DNA from: Chamaecyparis obtusa
Taxonomy: Eukaryota; Streptophyta; Pinopsida; Cupressales; Cupressaceae
Length of the DNA: 64,000 bases
Direction of reading: 5' to 3'
Assembly (NCBI GenBank): GCA_027943335.1
Contig: BSBK01006021.1
Location: 1,737,501 to 1,801,500, forward strand
Made by a program: the position numbers and the translations under genes. The notes under the pieces were generated by a model that saw only the letters and a program-made list of their open reading frames with translations, was not told the DNA's origin and made no database searches. Positions within the stretch are counted from its first letter, which is position 1, and each line of letters opens with the position of its first letter. This document shows positions 47,675-61,039 of the stretch, in pieces.

Positions 47675-49007
47675 TTAGTTTTTGGATTTGATTGTGCGTG
47701 TTTTTTTAGCATCAACGTTTTGGATCACACTCTGTAACCCATCATTAGGATAGGAATGGAAAGAAAAATATGTAGACTCAACCTCTCTATCATCGCAAAT
47801 TCTATGGGCTTTAAGGGAAAGGGTCTTAAGGATGCCAACTTTTTGACTGGGGTGGTGGTGGGAAGACGAGTGGAGGTATAAGTCGGTGTGGGTGGCCTTG
47901 CGATACACACACTGACCAAAGGAACCATCAAGATTCTTGATGAGAAGAACATCAAGGAAGGGTAATTGGTTATGAAACTCAAGCTCCATGGTGAAGGAAA
48001 AGTTGGGGGCCAAGTTGTTGATGTGCTTGTGAAACTCTTCAAGTTTGTCAAGCCCATGTGGCCAACATACATTGGTGTCATCAACATATCGCTTCCACCA
48101 TTTGGGTTTGAGGGGAAAGGAGAAGAAAGTGGATCTAAGACATAACTCTATCAAATAGGTGATCTCGTCACCAACCTTGTGCTTGACAATTTGAATAGAG
48201 TCAGGAATGGGAACCTTGGTGAAGAGGGAGACCACATCAAAACTTACCAAGATATCACCATGCTCTAACCTCGTGTCCTTAATAAATTGGACAAAATGAT
48301 TGGAATCTTTGACAAAAGAGTTAGAATGGACCGCCAAAGGTGAGATAATCTTGGCAAGGTGAGAGGCTAAGAAATAAGTGGGTGACCCAATGGTGTCCAC
48401 AATGGGTCACAATAGAATACCCCCTTTGTGGATTTCTGGAACCCCATAGATGCAAGGGGTTAATTCTTTGGAAGGCAACAATTTTTTTCTTAGTTGCATC
48501 ATCAAAAGAGGAATTGGACACAAAAGCTTTGACTTTCTTTAAGATCTTGGGGCACGGGTTGCGAGAAAGGATATTGTAACTAGTGGGATCATAAAGTAAG
48601 TCAAGCATCTTGGAGACATAGTCCTGCCTATTCATAATGACAATGACATTACCTTTGTTAGCTTTGGTGATAACAATGTTATTGTTGTTAATTAAATTAT
48701 AAAAGGAAAGTGTCTCTGCTCTAGGGATGTTGTGTCTAGGCGGTTTGGTGTGTCCAAGGGCGACGACACAATCCTGCCTAATTTCTTCTGCAACATCTAT
48801 TGAGAGAGAATGAATAACATTCTCCATATCAACAAGAAAATGAATGTGCGAGATGTTATGAGGGATACAAGAAAAATTAAGACCCCGTTTCAAAAAATTG
48901 AATGACATGGGGTCAATGATGGCGGTCAACAAGTTGACAACCAACTTGCTCTCCCAATCATGCACTGAGTGAAGAAGAGGAGCTAAAGGGATGGCGGGGG
49001 AGCTCAA
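47675..49007 (-). pseudogene. Penelope-like reverse transcriptase
   Basis: The first frame (49007-48321) carries the conserved stretch IVITKANKGNVIVIMNRQDY and VSKMLDLLYDPTSYNIL, then the frame shifts near 48440, where the other frame reads YGVPEIHKGGI, a TGA, then PIVD. The second frame (48400-47675) continues with TIGSPTYFLASHLAK, DILVSFDVVSLFTKVPI and the catalytic WKRYVDDTNVCW, then LPFLDVLL. This order is characteristic of Penelope-like elements. The last codons (LQSVIQNVDAKKT) come from the terminal repeat, so the C-terminal linker and endonuclease are missing on this strand. Confidence 0.87.
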
Positions 49008-49116
49008 ACCTAAATGTGAGGGTCGGTTGGGGATAGAATCAACATAATGAGCATCAGCCTACGCCTCAACCACATGGTTAATAACAAGATCGAGGGGCTA
49101 AAAAAAAAGGGATGAG

Positions 49117-49656
49117 GTGGACAAATTTTTCACCAAGGAGGGTACTTTGGGGGGCATTGAAGGACAACCCAAGTTTTCCTCCCTTCCTTTTGAGGATGGC
49201 ATCTCCCAAAAAATTGCCAAAATCTTAACTAGAAAGGGCCTTCATGTTGCTTTCAAACCCCTTTCTCGGTCAAGGAATCGTGTCCCCCCTCTCAAGGACT
49301 CCAAAGACTCTATTCTAGACTCTAGAGTCTATATGATCACGGGCTCCAGTGGAACCCCCTATATAGGTGAAACATACCGCTCTTTCCACACCAGCATTTG
49401 AGAGCATAATGCTGAGATTGAGCATGATAAGGTCCACAAATCTACTTTAGTTGAGCACTCATCTTCTACAAAACATCATATTTGTTTGGATAACACCCAA
49501 ATTCTTTCCAAGGAGGAAAACTTTGTCAAGAGGAAGCTCAAGGAGGCCATTGAAATTCACTACCATCCCATTAACCTCAACCGAAATGATGGGTGGTCTT
49601 TGAGCCTTTCTTGGCAACCTATGTTAGGCACACTTGATAGCCACCATCACCCTTGA
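49117..49656 (+). pseudogene. GIY-YIG endonuclease of the Penelope-like element
   Basis: One frame of 180 codons with a single in-frame TGA at 49399 (after SFHTSI). It reads DSRVYMITGSSGTPYIGETY, then after the stop EHNAEIEHDKVHKSTLVEHS, HHICLDNTQ and NLNRNDGWSLSLSW, the C-terminal GIY-YIG module of Penelope-like elements that nicks target DNA. The G of GIY is replaced (RVY) while YIGET is kept. Opposite orientation to the reverse transcriptase. Confidence 0.87.
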
Positions 49657-49938
49657 TCCTTTCTTGCCCCCCCCTCCTTTCTTGGTTTGGCTTGGTTTTT
49701 TTCTTTTGTGTTTAGGTTTCTTCCCCCCTGTCCTCGTATAGCCCCCCTTTGGCTTCTCTAGGTTTTGGTTCTTGTTTGGTTCTTGTTTCTTATTGCTTAT
49801 TCTCATAAGCTTGGTATTATTTTCCTACTTGTATATTGTGGCACACTCACGCACACCATTTAATCTCTTGCTCTTTCTATCCCATTTTCTTGATTTTATT
49901 CTTTTAGTTTCTTGTTTTTTGACTTTTTGGTGTTTTGG

Positions 49939-50006
<68 letters not shown>
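49939..50006. repeat. (AT)n microsatellite
   Basis: About 68 bases of AT dinucleotide in the 3' part of the Penelope-like element. Confidence 0.97.
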
Positions 50007-50011
<5 letters not shown>

Positions 50012-50130
50012 TATGTATCTATGTTAACATATATACATAAGTTTATATATATGTAAACTTATGTATATATGTTAACATACATACATATATATAAACTTAT
50101 GTATATATATTAACATAGATACATAAGTTT
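50007..50130. repeat. Palindromic AAACTTATGTAT units around GTTAAC
   Basis: 38-bp near-palindromes at 50007-50044 and 50093-50130 (arms AAACTTATGTAT and ATACATAAGTTT, centre GTTAAC or ATTAAC), with a half unit between. They alternate with AT repeats. Confidence 0.85.
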
Positions 50131-50576
<446 letters not shown>

Positions 50577-51254
50577 ATAGGTTTATATTGACTATGTGCT
50601 TTAACATATATACATTAATATATGTATATATATTATTTACATTTTCTATATGTTAATTTATATGCATGTCTTTCTATATATTTCTTGCTTATATAAATTA
50701 GCCATGCATATTTTTTTAACATATTTATATACATATGACTTATTAACTTATACGCTTTAACTTTTGTACATAGATTTTTGCATGCATTTCATATGTATAC
50801 ATATGATATTTACTATATAATTTATTGTCTTTAACTTTTTGTTGTCCTTTTTTTTGTTGCTTTTTATTTTTTAATAGGTTTTTAGTCTTGCATAGATTAT
50901 TTTGGGTTGTTTATTTCCTTTTGTTTTGGCATTGGTTAGTTTCTAGTACATTTTGGTTTATTTATATTTCTAGGTTGTCTCTTAGGTTTCTTTCCCCCCT
51001 CCTCATGTTTTCTAATTTTCTTTTCTTTGTTTTTTTCTTTTCCTCTTGTTGCCTCTTTTTTAGTTTTCTTCTCTTCATTGGTTTGCTTGTTGGTTCTTCC
51101 CCAACTCTTTTTATTTATCTTGTGAAACGTTGAGTTTGCATATTTTATTTTCCATTCCTACACTCTCTCATCATGATAATGGATCACAAAGTGTGATCCG
51201 AAATGTTGATGTTAAAAATACACACACAATCGAATGCAAAAACTAACATGTATT

Positions 51255-52361
51255 ATTTAAGGGTAAAAGCACAAAATTGTGTCACGTTTCAGGCTAACTT
51301 ATCAGCACAATTGAATTTGAGTATTTCTAACTAAAAATTAATTTCTTTCAAACATATGATCTAGCTAGATTTAGTAGATAAGTGTTTCAACTTTTCCAAT
51401 TGGAAATATCTATTAAATGCATATTTTATACCAATTTGGGTCCAATTACCAAAAAAATAAAATTAATTCAAAAAAGTGATGTTTCAATAACTCCTACTCT
51501 TTTTAATGATATTTAAAAAAATATATAAAAATACCCTTTTGTAGAGCTCAGAGTCAAGATTATTGTCATATAAGTTTTATAGTATTTTGATTAGATCTAA
51601 TATATTATAATTTCAAAATATTGCAAGTAGGTATTTTAACATTCGAGAAGATGTTGCTTCAAATAAAGAAAAAAATAGTAAATTATATCAGAAAATTTTT
51701 AAATTTATATTTAACACTAGAGGAGAGAGTCATCTTCAACAATATGTAATTTTTTTTTGAATGGTGTAGATTTAATAGGGGAAATTTGATGGGAGATAAA
51801 AACTGTTGATTTCAGATAAGTTCAACTTTGAGTAGTTATATCAAAAAAAATATACATCGAAAACTAATATTTCTTCTTTTTTGCACTAGCAATACATGTC
51901 ATTTATAACATATTTTGAAATTAGAGGGAAAAAAAATTATTTATATATACTTGTTTGGCGGGAACTAGACCCTAGATTTTCAACATTTTTTAGCAACTAA
52001 AAAATGGACTTCAAAAATTAAAAAAATGTCTCAATTCTTGTTCAATTTTTCAAAAAAAATTATAGGCATAAACTTTATCCAATCTTACACATTTCATTAG
52101 TTTACATCGTCATCAAATTCTAAACACAAATGTCACATTTATGTCGTTAAAGTTGAACAGTTTGTGTGTTGTTGACCTTTTCCTTTATAAAAGTGTGACA
52201 TAGGTTTGTACTTTTACCTTAAAAATGGATTGTGAAAATCTAATATTGTTAATATGACAATATTGACAACTTTTACAATTTTTGTAATATTTTAAAAATC
52301 AACTCCTAACAACCTACTAAGACCTATTACATAATTAATGTGGCCTCTTGGGACTTATTAC
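51255..52361. other. Unclassified AT-rich sequence
   Basis: No gene recognised. The last five bases, ATTAC (52357-52361), are the left target duplication of element 4. Confidence 0.5.
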
Positions 52362-53386
52362 TGTAATACCCCAAAATTGGTACCTATTTAATTTCATCAA
52401 TTTTGGTGCATTATCTCGATTTTACATCACCAAAGTCCTAGTTCCCTAGGCAATTTTCTCTCTCCTACCTGACCTAATTTGACTTGATGTCAATTGCAAA
52501 GACCATAAATTGCAATAATCAAACGCTAAATTAATTCCTAAAGTCTTAGACTTAATTGGCTAAATTACCCCTATGATAAATTAATTTAATTATAAAGTCC
52601 TAAGTGCTTTCTAATTAAATTAAAAATCTACCCTCTTTAGCTAATTACCCATAAAAAGGAATTAATAATTACTTGATATTCGAATGGACACACTTTTTTG
52701 AATTGATAATTCTTGATATTCGAAAGGTCACCTGTGTGGCATTTTCCATTCTTTTTATTAAGTAATTCTTGCATTTTTGTCTCAATATGGGAATGAAGGG
52801 TCAGGAGTTTCGAATTAAGAAACTCTTCATTCCTCTTCTAGCTTGGTCTATTTAATGAACCTCTTTTTCTCATTCAAGAGGGCAATCTTTGAGAGCATCT
52901 ACACTATAGGCATTTTTTTAGTCTCATTTGATTCATTGTTTTCAAAGCTTTTTATTGCATTTATTAGATTAATATCTCATTATTAGTATAATCTTTGCAT
53001 CACATTTTAGACTAAATTTGCTTATTTGTTCTTAGTTTAATATCATATTTGTTTCAAGTTCTTAGATTAAGTTGCATCTCATCTTTATTTTCAAGCTCTT
53101 AGATTCATTGCATCCTCATTCTTAGATTAAATTGCACTTCATCTTAGCTTAATTGCATTATTGCTCATCTTTATTGCTTCTTGGAAATCCTCCATTGTTG
53201 AATTGGTCTCCCGGCTGTTGGCTCTCATTCTGAGAGTATTTAGACACCCCATTCACATAGGAGGCAACAGGTCGCCTCACCATGGAATTTGGATTGAGTT
53301 CTTCATACTCTCTCTCAAATTCTATCAAGTGAATAATGACCATGTTGTGTTGTGCCTGATTTAGAGGTCACATTCAGTCACATACA
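52362..53386 (+). repeat. 5' LTR of element 4
   Basis: 1025 bp, starting TGTAATACCCCAAAATTGGT and ending CAGTCACATACA. Nearly identical to 61448-62472. Confidence 0.95.
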
Positions 53387-53389
53387 TTT

Positions 53390-53407
53390 TGGCGCCCACC
53401 GTGGGGC
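53390..53407 (+). promoter_or_regulatory. Primer-binding site of element 4
   Basis: TGGCGCCCACCGTGGGGC lies three bases after the LTR. TGG followed by GCGCC is the typical complement of a tRNA 3' end ending in CCA, and this exact type is common in plant Ty3/gypsy elements. Confidence 0.75.
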
Positions 53408-55782
53408 AAAAAAGATCAATTTCTGGCCTCATTCTTGATTGGTTTTTCAGCTTTAGTGTTGGTTTCATGCCTTGTACGACCATTTACAGCCTAAAAACCT
53501 TGTAATATAGTAATGGATGGATAGAATGATGAATCCTTGTTCTCATGCTTTTTATGTGGTTCATTTTTATAAATAAATGAATAAGTTATGATCATTTTGG
53601 TGAAAGTGGATATTTGCAGATTTGAGATTCTCTGAATACAGTTAGATTGAAACATCTGGTACAAACAAATTATGAAGAATCAGGATCTCTAATTATATTC
53701 ATTGGAAAGATACGTGAATTATCTTTCATTTACTTTTGGTTTGAGTCATTTTTATCTAGATTTGTGAAAGTTATGGACATTTGAGTGAAAACTAGTTTTT
53801 AACAATCTGCATTGGAGTTGCAGGCAATGATTTTCTCTTATAAAATGATTTATGAATGGGAAAAATAAATGCCTTACATATTTGGAAACTAGATTCATTA
53901 ATGGTTATTATGAAATTGGTTTGGTTTCATTTGGATTCTTTTTTAGAAAGATATGTGATTCCCTAGCCAGGGCCTGGTGTTTTAAATTTGATTTATGACA
54001 GAAAAATTACAGTTTGAAAATATTATTGGTTGAGGAACTAAATTGAATCATAAGATCTTGTAATTTTTCAAAATGGTAGTTCTTTATGTTGGCTAAAAAC
54101 TTCATTCTTTCCAGAAATTTTAATATTGTGATTTTATGGGTCAAATAAATCAATCTTTAAAGACTATCTTGAAGACAACAATGTTACATATCTTACGGTT
54201 TGCCATTGATTTGTCTTGATTCTATACTTTCGGATGTGTGCTAAATGATAGATTGCAGATCTTTGGACCTAAGGTGAGTTCTTAAAATCTCTATAACATT
54301 TGGACTTTGGGATTAAAATTGAACTTCTCATGTGTTTGGCTTGAGTGTTTACATGCTTTCATAGAACACATTTTAATTGATGCTCTTAATGGGAAATGAA
54401 TGAACATAGATTTTATTTCATACAAGTTTGTGTTTAAGTGAATGCTTGTGTTTAAACCATAAGTAATTCTTGGTTCCAATATCAAAACATCTCATTGAGT
54501 AATCTAGGGCATGGATTCATTCCTAGTTTACATGAAGAGTTAAATGCACCACTTTGTGGACTCACTTCATGTTTACTTGGAAAGTTAAATATTCCATGAT
54601 TCAAACCCTCTTGCACTTATGAGTAGTATTGATTAGAAGTTTTAGATTACTTGTGATTGATCTAGATTGCTATCTTGGGTTATTGGACTCGCTAATCCGC
54701 CGGCCCCTCATTTCCGCCCTGTGGTTGCAATCTCAGCGCCACATTAAAGGGGAGGGGTCTATAGGAAAGAAGCGTTAATTGTTCCACTTGGCAACCCTTT
54801 TGTGCTTTTTGGAACTCACTTGTTTTCTAGGGTGTGGACTCACTTTGAGTTTGTGTGAGGAGTTAAATGCACCACTTTGTGGACTCACCTCACATTTACT
54901 TGAAGGGTTAAATGCACCACCTTTAGTGCTTCCCAATACTTTTGATAGTGAATTACTTACTTTTTTATTTCTAGAAGGCCTGCTTGGGGATTTCATCACC
55001 TCAAGGGACGACCTTAACTCCTGTGTTCCGGCGGAGTATAAATATCGGGAGGTGAATCCAAAGACACCTCTCTTGGGAATGAGTTAGATTTCACTCTTGG
55101 CTAAGCCTCAAAGAACTTTATACCTTTGAGAAGTGAAGGAGGAGATTTGGGTTACCGTCTCCCCCCGGCTGTGTGATTTCTAATTCTTCTCATCTACGGA
55201 TTTGGGCCTCACGTACCTTGCGTATATCGAGGACACCTTTTAGAAAAGCCATGTATATCCTTGTAGATAACTTGCTAGGATGTTGTGGTGTTTTAAGTGC
55301 CTACTAAAACATTCTCAAGAACATACACAAGTAGAGTCCTTAGGGAGTAGAAATACTAAGTCACTATTCTTGTTCATGCGCAAGGTTGCTTTGTCCCTTG
55401 CCCATTGCTTGAAGACTGTTTTCTTGAACTCCTTGATTGCTGTCTTATGTGCTTGATCAATGACATAAATCTGATCTCCTTTTTGTCCATGATCTATTTT
55501 TCTATTTTCCCGTCGTTCATCGTCAGAAACTGGTTGTCTTGAGTTAGGAATCGATCGATCTTTGCTTTGACTCATATTGTCTCTCATTAGTCTACCTTAT
55601 CTCATTGTGCTCTTGTACCTTGCATTGCAATTGTCTTATCTCGGCTGTTCTAGCCATCTCTTTTTGACAATTCATACCAGGTTCATCTTGCATCTTGGTT
55701 GTTCTAGCCATTTATCTCCTTTCGTTATCTTTGAGACAGAGTCTAGCTTTATCCTGAATCTTTGCTCGTTACATCTTCATTT
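53408..55782 (+). other. 5' leader region of element 4
   Basis: About 2.4 kb without a plus-strand gene. GTTAAATGCACCACTTTGTG with a following GGACTCAC occurs twice (about 54539 and 54862) with a related third word near 54908. A minus-strand frame at 55315-55587 (90 codons, ATG at 55587) is Lys/Arg/Asp-rich (DQAHKTAIKEFKKTVFKQWA) and could be a real antisense reading frame; no family was recognised. Confidence 0.5.
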
Positions 55783-58398
55783 ATGACTGTCATGACTCGA
55801 AGTGGCAAGACTTATCCCATTCAAAACGCTGATCAAGATCAAAGTAAACCTTGTAATGAAGACATAGGTCATTCCCAATCCATTGCAAAATCTAAACTTC
55901 GTGAGGAATCCTCACATTCCTCCTCATTCCAAGAGTATTACAATCCATTGTTTCAAACACAGTCTAACTTCCAAGAATATTATAACCCATTGTTTGAAGA
56001 CCAGCAAGACTCTGAAGGGTCACTTTCTAAAATTAAACCTATTGATCCTTTTGAACCTATCAACTCTTTCACGATCTCTCATAATACTACCAACAAGATG
56101 GGAGATCCAAAACCTTCAAAGTTGGTTTTCAATCTCAGCTCTAACATGCCAAAACCCTCAAAGTCTATCTTTAATCTTAGCTCTAGCATGCAAATAGTCA
56201 ATGCCACTGAGAAGGCTACGACAAAAGCTCAACCACCTTCCAGATTTGCTAGAAACAAACCTTGGATCTCTCACTGTGACATGATAATTGCTCCAGGGAG
56301 TGAGGATAATCCTAAACCCAAAACTCCCTTTGTCTTGCGAGGCCCTGCGTCTCCCTCTTATAACTCCACACTGTCTCCAGCTTGTGTGAATGCTATCACT
56401 CGATCTCGTGCAAAGATTGTTCTCAAAGGTCCCAAACCTTCGACATCCAGACCAAAACTATCTATGGATAAAGTCCTCACTAAGGAAAATGTCCCCAAAG
56501 ATCTCAATCTTGACCAGTTTCAATCTATGTTGGGTCATTTGACCTCACCTCATTATTTATCATTCTCTGAGGAAGACGATCACTTGTTGAGCCTTCCGCA
56601 TAATGCTCTCCTGCACACTGAAGTTATGCTAGGCCCCAAGAGTATCCCCCACATCCTCATTGACAATAATGCTAGCCTAAATACTTGCTCTGCTAAGATG
56701 CTTACCCAAGCGACAGATAGTTTTGTTCCCGCCAATAGAGAATCCACTGAGTTCTATGAGGCCAAGCTAAAAGAAATAGAAAAAACCCTGAAGATCAAAG
56801 ATATTGGCATGGGGGAATATCAGATTGAGTCCGTCTTGTCATTGACAACTCTCCCTCCATCTCCACATTCCTATGAGGAACCTTCTGAAGATGGATTTGG
56901 TATTAGCTATCAGAGCTATGAGCTTGACCAACCTAGCTACAACTTTCACTCATGCAAGGATTCAGATAATGAAGAAACACAGATTCAGCTTATGACATAT
57001 GAAAGACCTTTGAATGATCAAAATTTTGATTCAAACTACCAGAAAGAATCTTATCTACCTTCTCAAGTGCTTCAAGAACATGATCTTGGTCCTCACCAGG
57101 AGGATTTTATACACTCTACTGAATAGATTTCTACTACTGCAGCTACTACTGAATATGTCACTGCCTCTAATGGCACACATACTGATTGGGAGCAACTGTT
57201 GGATGCTTCCCTTATCTTTGGTATGAATCAAGGCATGCCTATTCTAGATTGTTCTACCACTTCTATTGTTGAACAAAATCCTACTACTGCTGATTCCAAT
57301 GATACACATACTGATTGGGAGCAATTGCTGGATGCTTCCCTTATCTTGGGTATGCCCTGGGGTATGCCTACTCTAGATTGTTCCACCACTTCTGCTATTG
57401 AACAGACTCCTACTATTGCCAACTCCAATGGCACACATACTGACTGGGAGAAACTATTGGATGCTTCTCTTCTCTTGGGTATGCCTCAAGATATGCCTAT
57501 TCCAGATTACTCTACTGCTTCTACTACTAAACAAGATCCTACTGTTGAAGAAACACTTCCTATGTTAGATGACAATAATGAAGAAAGTCTTCCTCCGACT
57601 ATTTCTCTAGCTGAATTGGACTCCATATCAGATGCTACTACAGAAATACCAGTTGATGCTATGCACTTATATGCTAGTCTTAACAACTCAGAAAGAGGAG
57701 AAATTTATGATCCTCCAGATCAAGCTATTGATGACAATCCTTTCCACCCTCCTGTGGAGATCATTCCTATGGCTCCTAGGCCATCTGCTCCAAGTTATAC
57801 TTCTACTGCTCCAACAAATCATGGGTATCCGAGACCCCATCTTGTTACAATCTCATGGAATCTTGGTAGATCCAGAATTGAAATGGTTCCTATTCGTGCA
57901 CTCTTACCACCTAAAAGGGGACCTGACTCTTGGAATAGGTTATCTTGGTTAGGCTCACATAATATTCCTCCAAACTTATCTGACTCTTCTAAGATGACTC
58001 ACAATCAACAACGCTCTATGGAAGATTACTTTCTTGATCTATCTAATGCATTCATGAATGATGAGGATGATATTGATATATTTGCACTTGAGCCCATCCC
58101 ATCGATTTCTCTTCCCTCTTCATCTCCCAAAAAAGTGGCCTGTCCACTTCCATTTCCACCTCTCCACCTAAACCAGTCATATAAGCCTCTTTCATCCATC
58201 ATTCTTGAGTCTTTTGGAAGTAACTTGGATGTGCAACATAAAAATAAAAATAATGAGAATCCACTTATATCTCAAGGTCACCATGTCCCATCTAATCGAC
58301 ATGTGACTATGAAGAAAGGAAAGAAACAAAGGTGTTCAAAAGACCGCAAAGGTCCTCAAAAAGAAGAAGACAATCAAAAGCCAGAAAAAATAAAATAA
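55783..58398 (+). CDS. Long ORF of element 4 with protease relic and tandem peptide repeats; one in-frame TAG
   Basis: One frame of about 870 codons from ATG 55783 to TAA 58396, interrupted only by TAG at 57124. The N-terminus MTVMTRSGKTYP is of the type seen before the protease in Tat/Athila elements. About residues 280-310 read HILIDNNASLNTCSAKML, the position of the aspartic-protease active site, but with D-N-N where D-G/S-G is expected, so proteolysis is doubtful. After the TAG, three imperfect repeats of about 42 residues follow (THTDWEQLLDASLI, GMPILDCSTTS, EQ-PT); a basic C-terminus (MKKGKKQRCSKDRK) ends the frame. No gag core, polymerase or integrase. Whether the TAG is read through is unknown. 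Confidence 0.7.
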
Positions 58399-59049
58399 AA
58401 TGGATCTCGAAATCCATTCTATAGGCATTGTCATCAAAAGCACCTGAAAGTAAAGAAGAAAAAATTCAAAAGCTATGTGGATTCCAAAGAAAGAAAAAAT
58501 CAAAGTTGTCATTCGAGCTTCCAAAATTCTCATGCTTCCCTCCATTCCATCACCCTTGCCTCTCATACTTTACCCTCTTCACTCCATCTTGCCTTGTCCC
58601 AAAGTGCATATCAGCATCTCCTCATTGCTAATGACATGACTAAGAAAAATCTAGAATGTACTCTTCCTAAGCATTTAGAGCGTGGGAAATCTGACAAAGA
58701 GTTAAGGTGTGTCCATGAGGATATTTGTGGGTCTCACCTAAGTGATCTTTCCTTGACTATGGATCTCTTGACAGTTGGACACTACTGGTTGGCTCTCCTG
58801 TTACTACTACAACATCTGGTTCTAATTCTACAACTTCTCGGTTGCCTACTACTACAAATACTGTGTTCTCAGAGATTCCTATTGAAGGAGAGAAACTCAA
58901 AGAGCCCATCAACGCTCTTCATTTGAAGTTCTACAGCTGACATTCTCAGTATGCTCATGTACATATTTATTGATCCTGAAAAAATCCTAAAAATTGATAT
59001 ATGCTCAAAAATCCTAAAAATTGCAAAATGTCCTTAAAAAAATGATCAT
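58399..59049 (+). other. Post-ORF region of element 4
   Basis: Contains short open frames (for example 58477-58926) with no recognisable motif. They may be remnants of the pol region but show no reverse-transcriptase landmarks. Confidence 0.4.
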
Positions 59050-59057
59050 CTTAGTGA

Positions 59058-59355
59058 AAACCTGGCAAACAGGTGCTTTGATGTATCTATTATCCTGGTG
59101 AAAACCTAGTAAATAGGCGCCTTGATAATACAAAAAAATAAAAAATTTCAAAAATACAAAAAAAATAGAAAATGTGAAAAATACAAAAAAATGAAATATT
59201 CAAAAAAATACAAAAAAAAAGCAAAAAAAGAGAAAAGTACAAAAAATTTGAAAAAGAGAAAAATGTGCCATTGATGAAAACCTGGTAAACAGGCGTCATG
59301 GTAGCAAAAATAGAATCTCTACCAAGATGGTGAAAACCTGGTAAACAGGCGCCTC
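59058..59355 (+). repeat. Four GTGAAAACCTGGTAAACAGG repeats within A-rich sequence
   Basis: The word recurs at about 59058, 59098, 59275 and 59330, usually followed by CGCC or CGTC. Each contains CCTG-GTAAA-CAGG, a small stem-loop. The stretch between copies two and three is A-rich, with many CAAAAAA words. Confidence 0.9.
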
Positions 59356-61019
59356 TTGTTTTCCTGAAGTAACATCTCATCTCAGCGTCGCTTGGCTCTT
59401 AGTTTCCTGCCTTAGTTTCCTTCCTTTCCTGCTTTAGTTTGTTTTCCTGCTTTCCTGTTTTAGTTTGTTTCCTGCTTTGGTTTGCTAGCTCATGCGCTTG
59501 TCTTTGAGTTTTCCTCGACTCTTCATGGATTGGAACTGGTTCACACTTGGGGGCACCTGCCTCGTCTAGGGGGCATTATCCTATCGCTTTTGGAAACTCT
59601 TTTGAGCATTGGTCGCCAGTGGTTCCCACTATGCCTGCCTACGGATACCTAGCTTTCGTTCGATCTCTCTTCTTCAGGATTTCTCCCTTCTATCAATCAC
59701 TAGTGATTCTCATTACGTTTGCCTACTGTCATTATCTCATTGAGACTTCAAATGTTATCTTTCTGAATTGTCTTCAATCCACTTGAACACGAACTTGAAC
59801 TGAAACTCAAACTAAATGTGTGTTCCTTTGAGACATGTTGAGCTTTGTTTTCTTTGAGTGCTTGTTTGTTTGCTTTGCTTTTTTGCTTTCTGTTTGTTGG
59901 TTTAGTTCCAATGATCCAAAGAATTCATTTAAGAGGGGTGTCTGTCTGTAAGAGCCTTCATCTCATATTGGATGGCCATGTGTACCTCAAATCCTTTTAT
60001 ATGGACACCTTGGTGAGGTTGGTTCTTCTCCTTGTTTGTTTTGAGTGACTTCTTTCTGCTACTGGTGAAATTGTAAACGCTCATCCTGTTAAGTGAACGT
60101 AGGGGTCACTGCGAGCACTCTTTGGAAAAAGAAAGATCTCTCACGTGTTTGGTGTGTCTATCGCAAGCAACATTCAGGTCATTCTAGCATTTATGCTCTA
60201 ATGCTTATGTTAACTTGCTAGATTAAAAGGAATAGGTGTTCAGGTCATTCTGGCTTCTTGTGCCTTAATGCTTACACCTCATTCTGACAAATTTAAGACT
60301 TATGTCATATTCATATTCTCATGTTGGGGAGAATTGTATGGCATCTTGCGATTGTCCCGTGCTTAAACGAGCTCAATGATGATAAATACGATGAGTCCAA
60401 CAGCCAAGTCCGGAGGATTGCATTTATTCATCCTAGGCCTGCATTTAGACTTGCATCTTTCATTCTAGGCTTGCATTTGGAGCACTTTCTTGTTGCTCTC
60501 TTGATTGCTTTCTTCTGGATCTGCTCATCAAAGGTTCTCATCTTTTGTCCCAATCTCATCTTGGTTGCATCCTTTTTCGGGATCGAAATCAAAATCTGAC
60601 ATCTCTAAGTGGCTCAAAATCATGTTTTAAATATTGGACTCCTTCTAGATTGGATGCTTGTGCAGTCAACCTTCTGGTGTCATCTTCCTGCCAGATCCTC
60701 ATCTTTGCATCATGTTCTCAAATCTTTTCTTCTTTTCATCAAGTCAACCCTAGTCAAAATTTGGTCAACTATGGTCAAACTTGGTCAACAGGACCTCTGC
60801 TTTCCTCCGATTCACTTCTGCAGCTTCACGAATCTAGTCTAATTGCTTTTTCTCTGCAATCTCTTGTTGTTTATCATCCTTCTGACATGTCATCTTTCGA
60901 TCTCGCTCCTGAGGGGGCAGGATGATTACATCATTTGAATCTTATCGAATCTATTCTTGAATCAGTCTGATTTGAATCATCAGTTCTCATTGCTAGGGGC
61001 ATCTTCACGCCTCACATCT
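59356..61019. other. Non-coding 3' region of element 4
   Basis: No gene recognised; pyrimidine-rich sequence, with short open frames lacking motifs. Confidence 0.5.
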
Positions 61020-61039
61020 TGTCATCTAGAAATCTATCT

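Noticed and set aside
54779..55087. 102-codon plus-strand frame in the element-4 leader
   Set aside because: Arises from the repeated TTAAATGCACCACTTTGTGG words; no family resemblance.
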